The notes below the pieces were generated by a model. The model worked only from the letters and a program-made list of their open reading frames with translations. It had not been told where the DNA came from and searched no databases. From JBMYRH01 sp049602155 (lineage in GTDB: Bacteria; Myxococcota_A; UBA9042; PHBI01; JBMYRH01): a stretch of 64,000 nucleotides of DNA. The DNA is taken from NCBI GenBank assembly GCA_049602155.1, contig JBMYRH010000019.1, forward strand, positions 1-64,000. Reading direction: 5' to 3'. Made by a program: the position numbers and the translations under genes. Positions within the stretch are counted from its first letter, which is position 1. Each line of letters starts with the position of its first letter. Shown in pieces: positions 63,625 through 64,000 of this stretch.

Positions 63625-64000
63625 GGCGTGACCGGAGATGAAATCGAACCGACCCGCTCTCGGATGCCAGGTTCAGAGGATTGATTGACGATCGCGACGA
63701 CGAGGCGTCGACGATCACCGCCCGGCACGTCGAGTTGCGCGGTCATGGTGTGAGGCTTGAGCGTGTCTCCCAGGGGGATCATGCGCCAGACGACGCCGTA
63801 CCAAGCCGGCTTGGCGTCAAAGACTGGCTCGTACGCATGCGTCGAGGCCTTGAACGCGCGGCGCACAGCGCGGCCGTCGAGCGCCAACTTACCGATCCTC
63901 ACCGACGGCGACGCTGAAGGCACAAAGACCTCCTCGAACACCATGAGCTGAAGCACGGGCCCGGGCACCTCATGCACCTTGAGATCTCGCTTCGTGCGCC
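63621..64000 (-). CDS. Partial gene at right edge (C-terminal part), function unknown
   Basis: An open frame runs from the window edge to a TGA at 63621, about 125 residues. It is open at the edge (RTKRDLKVHEVPGPVLQLM), so the true start lies outside. It contains VFVPSASPSVRIGKLALDG, AWYGVVWRMIPLGDTLKPHT and LDVPGGDRRRLVVAIVNQSS. The strand-rich pattern suggests a beta-sandwich or a secreted domain, but I do not recognise it. It overlaps the HAD phosphatase start by 4 nt and should be the upstream gene of the HAD-HEAT operon. Confidence 0.6.
   Translation of the reverse strand, partial: RTKRDLKVHEVPGPVLQLMVFEEVFVPSASPSVRIGKLALDGRAVRRAFKASTHAYEPVFDAKPAWYGVVWRMIPLGDTLKPHTMTAQLDVPGGDRRRLVVAIVNQSSEPGIRERVGSISSPVTP

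Overview
The window is GC-rich, densely coded bacterial chromosome. It most resembles a Myxococcota-type (former Deltaproteobacteria) genome, possibly near Bradymonadia or Polyangia; this is an inference from gene content. About a dozen of the 40 genes encode predicted lipoproteins (a hydrophobic leader ending in a lipobox Cys). These carry FG-GAP/UnbV, RCC1, MopE-like DxDxDG, VWC-like or Cys-rich repeats and beta-propellers. A TIGR02266-type PilZ protein, an HMG-CoA reductase and a stand-alone NRPS fit the same picture. I saw no tRNA, rRNA, CRISPR array, insertion sequence or phage gene, and no stretch of 300 bases without a gene. Genes are tightly packed: at least twelve same-strand pairs overlap by 4 nt (ATGA, GTGA or TTGA), and two convergent pairs have interlocked stop codons.

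Layout. 1-8402 (minus): a run of surface or secreted proteins (partial RCC1 lipoprotein, CRTAC1-like FG-GAP/UnbV lipoprotein, two unknown lipoproteins, an FGE-sulfatase/beta-propeller fusion and a PHB-depolymerase-like esterase). 8472-16232 (minus): a four-gene translationally coupled operon of an OleC-like AMP-forming ligase, a BtaA-like (DUF3419) aminocarboxypropyl transferase, an MMPL/RND lipid transporter, and a three-domain fusion PilZ-HMG-CoA reductase-APH kinase. This is my best candidate for an undescribed lipid or isoprenoid system. 16385-25520 (plus): recC-recB-recD. 25541-27747 (minus): two paralogous beta-propeller lipoproteins. 27836-29750: a divergent Rieske oxygenase and a methyltransferase-like protein. 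29788-35028 (minus): a C-A-T-C* NRPS followed by a small PilZ protein. 35130-37643 (minus): a seven-repeat Cys-rich lipoprotein.

37867-43559 (plus): two radical SAM/SPASM-like enzymes and a NodU-type carbamoyltransferase whose N-terminus looks like half of a radical SAM barrel; this is the second strong candidate system. 43556-45913 (minus): a MopE/LVIVD-like lipoprotein. 45962-49664 (plus): HEAT-repeat lipoprotein, divergent murC-like ligase, murD. 49666-58520 (minus): GT2 glycosyltransferase, VWC-repeat lipoprotein with a recent tandem duplication, membrane sulfatase-fold enzyme with a MopE insert, DUF5690 transporter, SGNH hydrolase, Sel1 lipoprotein. 58643-62090 (plus): HSD10-like SDR, thioredoxin-family protein, and two overlapping PD-(D/E)XK nuclease-like genes. 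62087-64000 (minus): HEAT protein, HAD phosphatase and a partial gene at the right edge.
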